Assembly: GCA_041859375.1 (NCBI GenBank)
Contig: JBHEKP010000236.1
Span: 1 to 17,214 of the forward strand
DNA: 17,214 nucleotides
Direction of reading: 5' to 3'
From: JBHEKP01 sp041859375
Lineage (GTDB): Bacteria > Hydrogenedentota > Hydrogenedentia > Hydrogenedentales > CAITNO01
The notes below the pieces were generated by a model that saw only the letters and a program-made list of their open reading frames with translations, did not search any database and was not told the DNA's origin. The position numbers and the translations under genes are program-made. Positions 14,071 through 17,214 of the stretch are shown here, piece by piece; position 1 is the stretch's first letter, and the number at the start of each line of letters is the position of its first letter.

Positions 14071-15348
14071 CTAGAAATAGCGCCGTCCCTTTTCCCCGGG
14101 CACGGGCACCGGCTCCGCCTCAAAGTCGCCCATCGTCAGGTCTTCCGGCACAAGGGACAGGTCGGAGTTCATGCACTGGTCCCAGGTGACCGTCTGGCCG
14201 CTGTACGCGGACATTCGGGCCATGACCGCCGCGGCGTTGCTCTTCACCATGTAGTCGCCGTTGTTGATCACCTCGCCCGCGCGGATGGCGCGGAAAAGGG
14301 CGTCCAGCTCGTTCTGGTACATGTCGTCCGGCTCTTCCGAGGACCACGTCCACGCGTCGCCGCCCGCGGGCAGGATCGTGTGCTCCTGCACCCTGGCGAC
14401 GCCCTTCGTGCCGTAGACGTTGTCATACACCGCCGTGATGGCGTTCTCCCACTGGCGGCAGGAGCTGAAGGCGCGCACGCCGTTCTCCCACTCGAACACC
14501 GTGTTGAAGTGGTCCCACACATTGCCGTACTTCGGGTCCGTGCGCACGGTGCGGCCGCCGCTGGCCGTGGCCTTCACGGGCGGGGTGTCCCCCATGACCC
14601 ACATCATCTTGTCCAGGCTGTGGATGTGCTGCTCGACAATGTGGTCGCCGGAGAGCCAGCCGAAGTAGATCCAGTTGCGCAGCTGGTACTCCAGGCGCGA
14701 CCACTCCTTCTTGTCGCCCCGGTGCCACAGGCCGCTCGTGTTGTAGACCGTCTCAATGGTGACGATGTCGCCCACGGCCCCGTCCTGAATCCGCTTCACC
14801 GTCTCCCGCTTCTTGTTCTCATAGCGGTAGCACAGGCCCGAAACGATGTTCAGCCCCTTCTTCGCCGCCTCCTCGCAGGTGGCCCGCACGGCGCGCAGCC
14901 CCGGGCCGTCCACCGCCACGGGTTTCTCGCAGAAGCAGTGCTTCCCGGCGTCCACCACGGCCTGCAGATGGGCCGGGCGGAACGCGGGCGGCGTGGCCAG
15001 CACGACCACGTCGCACATCTCGATCAGTTTCTTGTAGCCGTCCAGGCCCGCAAACTTGTGGCCGTCGTCCACCGAGACGCGGTCCTTGGCCGGGCCCTTC
15101 ATCAGGCTCTTCAGGCTGTCCTCGATGCGGTCGGCAAAGCCGTCCGCCATCGCCACCAGCCGCGTGTTCGGGTCGGCGAGCAGGGCGTTCTGCATGGCGC
15201 CCGTGCCGCGTCCGCCGCAGCCGATGAGGCCGAGCTTGAGTTCTTCGGCGGAGGCGGCCCGCGCGGCGCGCGAGGCCAGGGTCATGCCCGCGAGGGCGGC
15301 GCCGCCGGAAATCATGAACGCGCGGCGGCTCTGGGAGGGAATGGACAT
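14071..15348 (-). CDS. Twin-arginine-exported Gfo/Idh/MocA family oxidoreductase
   Basis: A 425-residue NAD(P)-dependent sugar oxidoreductase. The signal peptide has a twin-arginine motif (SRRAFMISG, R8-R9) and ends near ARA-A (residues 29-32), so the folded, cofactor-loaded enzyme is probably exported, as for glucose-fructose oxidoreductase. The Rossmann motif is GLIGCGGRGTG (G43, G45, G48), and the catalytic-region motif is E141-K142-P143 in CFCEKPVA. The C-terminal alpha/beta domain contains the likely active-site segment DHIVEQHIHSLDKMMWV. CAGGAG lies seven bases before the ATG. Together with the following isomerase it forms the oxidoreductase/isomerase pair common in this group of bacteria, where such enzymes act on sugars or cyclitols; the substrate cannot be read from the sequence. 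A weak promoter (TTGAAA-18-TTTGAT, 15458-15429) lies upstream. Confidence 0.92.
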   Translation of the reverse strand: MSIPSQSRRAFMISGGAALAGMTLASRAARAASAEELKLGLIGCGGRGTGAMQNALLADPNTRLVAMADGFADRIEDSLKSLMKGPAKDRVSVDDGHKFAGLDGYKKLIEMCDVVVLATPPAFRPAHLQAVVDAGKHCFCEKPVAVDGPGLRAVRATCEEAAKKGLNIVSGLCYRYENKKRETVKRIQDGAVGDIVTIETVYNTSGLWHRGDKKEWSRLEYQLRNWIYFGWLSGDHIVEQHIHSLDKMMWVMGDTPPVKATASGGRTVRTDPKYGNVWDHFNTVFEWENGVRAFSSCRQWENAITAVYDNVYGTKGVARVQEHTILPAGGDAWTWSSEEPDDMYQNELDALFRAIRAGEVINNGDYMVKSNAAAVMARMSAYSGQTVTWDQCMNSDLSLVPEDLTMGDFEAEPVPVPGEKGRRYF

Positions 15349-15471
15349 GCGATGCTCCTGCAGGCGGCCGGCATCAGACCGGTCCGCCGGTTGTCGGTAA
15401 ACGGGGAAAGCCCTTCTTCCGAAACCCTATCAAACCACTTTCGGCCCCGCGTTTTCAATGCCGGAGGGGCG

Positions 15472-15491
15472 AAAAAAGGGCGGTCACGCCC
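15472..15491 (-). terminator. Short possible terminator at the end of the dehydrogenase gene
   Basis: On the minus strand GGGCG-TGAC-CGCCC is followed by TTTTTT, and the stop codon of the dehydrogenase sits in the loop. The five-bp stem is short, so termination may be partial and the Gfo/Idh gene might receive readthrough. Confidence 0.4.
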
Positions 15492-16332
15492 CGGAAGAGG
15501 GGGGGCGCGTGTTGCGGCGGGCGGCCTGGAACTTCGCCAGCTTCCCGCGCGTCATGCGGCGGACGACCCACCTCACCAGACCGGGGAAAAGCCGGTTTAG
15601 CCGGGCGAGCCACCGTGCGTGCGCCGTGATGAACACCATGGGCTTCCGCCGGTGCAGGGCGCGCAGCATGTCCGCCGCCGCCTTCTCCGCCGGGAGCACC
15701 AGCCACCGCGGCACGGGGTCGGGGTTTCCCGTGTACTTCCCCTCGTTGTTGACGCTGCGAATCTCGCTCGCCACGAAGCCCGGGGCGATGCAGGTCACGG
15801 ACACGCCGTGCTCGTCCAGCTCGTGGTAGACCGACTCGGTCAGGGACATGACGGCGGCCTTGCTCGCGTTGTACGCCGACGTGGTCGGGCTGCCGAAGCA
15901 CCCGGCCAGGCTCCCCACAACGCCCAGCCGCCCCTTCGACCGGATCAGATGGGGGAGAACCGCCTGGATCGTGGCGATGACGCCGAAAAAGTTCACCTCA
16001 AACTGGCGCCGGTAGTCCTCGACGGTCAGCGCCTCCAGGCAGCCCGAAACACCGAATCCGGCGTTGGCCACCACCACATCCAGCCCGCCGAAGGCCTCTG
16101 CGGCCGTGTCCGCGGCGGCGCGCAGCCCCTCCGCGTCCGACACGTCGCACGCGCACACCAGCGCGCGCCCCCCGGCGGCCTCGATGTCCCGGCTCACCTG
16201 CTCCAGGCGGTCCGGCCGCCGGGCCACCAGCGCCACATTTGCCCCCTCCGCCGCAAAGGCGCGCGCCAGCGCCGCGCCGATGCCCGAAGAGGCCCCCGTG
16301 ATGAGCACCGAAGCGCCTTCAAACCGCCGCAT
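15484..16332 (-). CDS. Short-chain dehydrogenase/reductase (classical SDR)
   Basis: A 282-residue NAD(P)-dependent oxidoreductase. The cofactor motif is TGASSGIG (12-19), NAG is at 90-92, and the catalytic tetrad is N114, S141, Y154 and K158 (YNASK). The segment RR at 38-39 after the second strand suggests NADP preference. The last 30 residues are very basic, with the aromatic/Arg pattern LFPGLVRWVVRRMTRGK, a possible membrane-surface anchor as in SDRs acting on lipids. The substrate is unknown. GGGGAGG lies nine bases before the ATG. It is 33 bases downstream of the small membrane-anchored protein and is probably co-transcribed with it. Confidence 0.9.
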   Translation of the reverse strand: MRRFEGASVLITGASSGIGAALARAFAAEGANVALVARRPDRLEQVSRDIEAAGGRALVCACDVSDAEGLRAAADTAAEAFGGLDVVVANAGFGVSGCLEALTVEDYRRQFEVNFFGVIATIQAVLPHLIRSKGRLGVVGSLAGCFGSPTTSAYNASKAAVMSLTESVYHELDEHGVSVTCIAPGFVASEIRSVNNEGKYTGNPDPVPRWLVLPAEKAAADMLRALHRRKPMVFITAHARWLARLNRLFPGLVRWVVRRMTRGKLAKFQAARRNTRPPSSGA

Positions 16333-16365
16333 GGCTATCGTCCTCCCCGGGCGCGCCGCCCGGCC

Positions 16366-16857
16366 CTAGTGGATGCGCTTCAGGGCCCGCCCCTGGTACC
16401 AGAGATTGTTCCCCTTGATCTCCGCGACAATGCTCATGTTCTGCCCCATCGCGGAGGCCGTCGCGTTCACCTGGTTTCCCGACACGCTCCAGGTTCCCGG
16501 CACCGCGCCCACCATCTGGTGGTGCGCCACCAGCTGGCCCCCCGGGTTCAGCTGGATTTGAATCGTCCCGTAGGGCGTCGGCGCCTGCCAGGCGGTTCCC
16601 GGCAGCGTGGCGGCGCTCAGGCCTGACTGCGCGGGCATCGCCGGGACCGACTGCGGGGCATAGGCCTGCTGCGGCACCGCCTGGGCGGCGGGGGTGCCCG
16701 GGGGCGGGGCAAAGGCGGCCGTCGGCGCGGGCGCGGGGGCCGCTGCGGCGGCGGCTGCGGGGGGCGGGGGCTCGCGCAGGGCGTTCATCACCAGCGGCGC
16801 GGCAAGAAAGACCGCCACCAGGATGATGAGGATGATTGGGAACTTGTTGTTGTCCAT
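16366..16857 (-). CDS. Small membrane-anchored protein of unknown function with an Ala/Pro linker and a beta-rich C-terminal domain
   Basis: A 163-residue protein not recognised as a known family. One hydrophobic segment (about 6-25) with a short charged N-terminus (MDNNK) indicates a signal anchor. Residues 29-80 are an Ala/Pro/Gln-rich linker, and residues 84-163 look like a compact all-beta domain: GTAWQAPTPYGTIQIQLNPGGQLV, then GTWSVSGNQVNATASAM, IVAEIKGNNLWYQGRALKRI. This pattern of a substituted polar/aromatic strand set recalls lipocalin-like or META-type small barrels, but no specific match is claimed. No ribosome-binding site precedes the ATG; TATAAT lies four bases upstream. It probably heads a transcript with the dehydrogenase. 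Confidence 0.7.
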   Translation of the reverse strand: MDNNKFPIILIILVAVFLAAPLVMNALREPPPPAAAAAAAPAPAPTAAFAPPPGTPAAQAVPQQAYAPQSVPAMPAQSGLSAATLPGTAWQAPTPYGTIQIQLNPGGQLVAHHQMVGAVPGTWSVSGNQVNATASAMGQNMSIVAEIKGNNLWYQGRALKRIH

Positions 16858-16861
16858 TCGT

Positions 16862-16867
16862 ATTATA
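16862..16867 (-). promoter_or_regulatory. Consensus -10 hexamer just upstream of the small membrane protein
   Basis: On the minus strand a perfect TATAAT ends four bases before the ATG at 16857, so a transcript made from it would have no leader. The -35 position (ACGGCT) is poor. A second candidate, TGGAAC-17-TATTAT with its -10 at 16931-16926, would give a leader of about 60 bases but still no Shine-Dalgarno sequence. Confidence 0.35.
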
Positions 16868-17069
16868 TCCGCGGGGTCTGGGGCAGCCGTCCGAACCAGA
16901 CACCAGCCCGGACCTTCCTGCTGGGATAATACCCCTTTTCGCCGGATGGTTCCACTCAGGCCGGGCTAACACCCCTTGAACAATTCTGGAGTATGATATT
17001 CTCACAGTGCCGGACGGTGGCCGGCACCATGCGGCCGGACGCCGCAAACCCTCTTCCTGGAAATAGCCC

Positions 17070-17214
17070 ATGAACACGCCAAGAAACTATCTCATAGACA
17101 TGGACGGGGTGCTGGTGCGGGGACGCACGGCGATCCCCGGCGCGCAGGACTTCATCGCGCGCCTGCGCGGGCGCGACGCCAAATACCTCGTGCTGACCAA
17201 CAACCCGATGTACA
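17070..17214 (+). CDS. NagD-like HAD-superfamily phosphatase, N-terminal part (cut by window edge)
   Basis: The first 48 codons are present. HAD motif I is DMDGV (residues 10-14, nucleophile D10 and acid/base D12) and motif II is LTNNP (42-46), with Asn where many HAD enzymes have Ser/Thr, as is typical of the HAD-IIA (NagD/PGP) group. RGRTAIPGA between them also fits that group. These enzymes dephosphorylate small metabolites such as nucleotides or phosphoglycolate. The ATG at 17070 is preceded by a weak CTGGAAA. A plus-strand TATTCT (16997-17002) lies 67 bases upstream. Confidence 0.85.
   Translation, partial: MNTPRNYLIDMDGVLVRGRTAIPGAQDFIARLRGRDAKYLVLTNNPMY

Noticed and set aside
14014..15600. 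A 528-codon plus-strand frame opposite the Gfo/Idh gene
   Set aside because: An antisense shadow of a well-supported gene.

Overview
The window is GC-rich chromosomal DNA with the gene style of the Planctomycetota / Lentisphaerota / Candidatus Hydrogenedentota neighbourhood. The clues are a twin-arginine-exported Gfo/Idh/MocA oxidoreductase next to a twin-arginine sugar phosphate isomerase/epimerase, a secreted (alpha/alpha)6-type glycosidase-like protein, and house-keeping genes scattered singly rather than in classical operons. The lineage is inference; nothing in the window fixes it. No rRNA, tRNA, CRISPR array, IS element or phage gene was seen.

Layout. Bases 1-372 hold the last codons of a probable HEPN protein overlapping a minimal nucleotidyltransferase (MNT), a toxin-antitoxin-like pair cut by the window edge. 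A small cupin gene (387-755, minus) diverges from a secreted glycosidase-like gene (824-2758, plus). Next, on the minus strand, come acetolactate synthase ilvB (2826-4649) and ribosomal protein S1 rpsA (4817-6769), each closed by a strong hairpin terminator. The rpsA promoter (TTGACA-18-TAGAAT) overlaps the ribosome-binding site of the divergent pcm gene (6855-7619, TTG start). A small lipoprotein (7749-8177, plus) faces a membrane thioredoxin-like protein (8264-8890, minus), which is translationally coupled to the clamp-loader-like ATPase rarA (8890-10230, minus). A flippase-like membrane protein (10336-11439, plus) meets a membrane-anchored TPR protein (11444-12748, minus) tail to tail, four bases apart.

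The right third starts with a 416-bp non-coding stretch (12749-13164) holding a 26-bp perfect palindrome and a 9-C homopolymer. It is followed on the minus strand by the sugar isomerase/epimerase gene, which has an in-frame TGA at a position where Trp is expected, and the Gfo/Idh/MocA gene (together 13165-15348). A short-chain dehydrogenase and a small membrane-anchored protein of unknown function (15484-16857) follow. The window ends in the first 48 codons of a NagD-like HAD phosphatase (17070-17214, plus).

The secreted glycosidase-like protein, the exported oxidoreductase and the exported isomerase plausibly belong to extracytoplasmic carbohydrate processing; the rest is mainly house-keeping. 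No complete novel system is evident. The points most worth checking are the interrupted isomerase gene, the palindrome with a 9-bp-period sequence, two genes that look leaderless, and homopolymer tracts placed at a promoter and at the 5' end of pcm.
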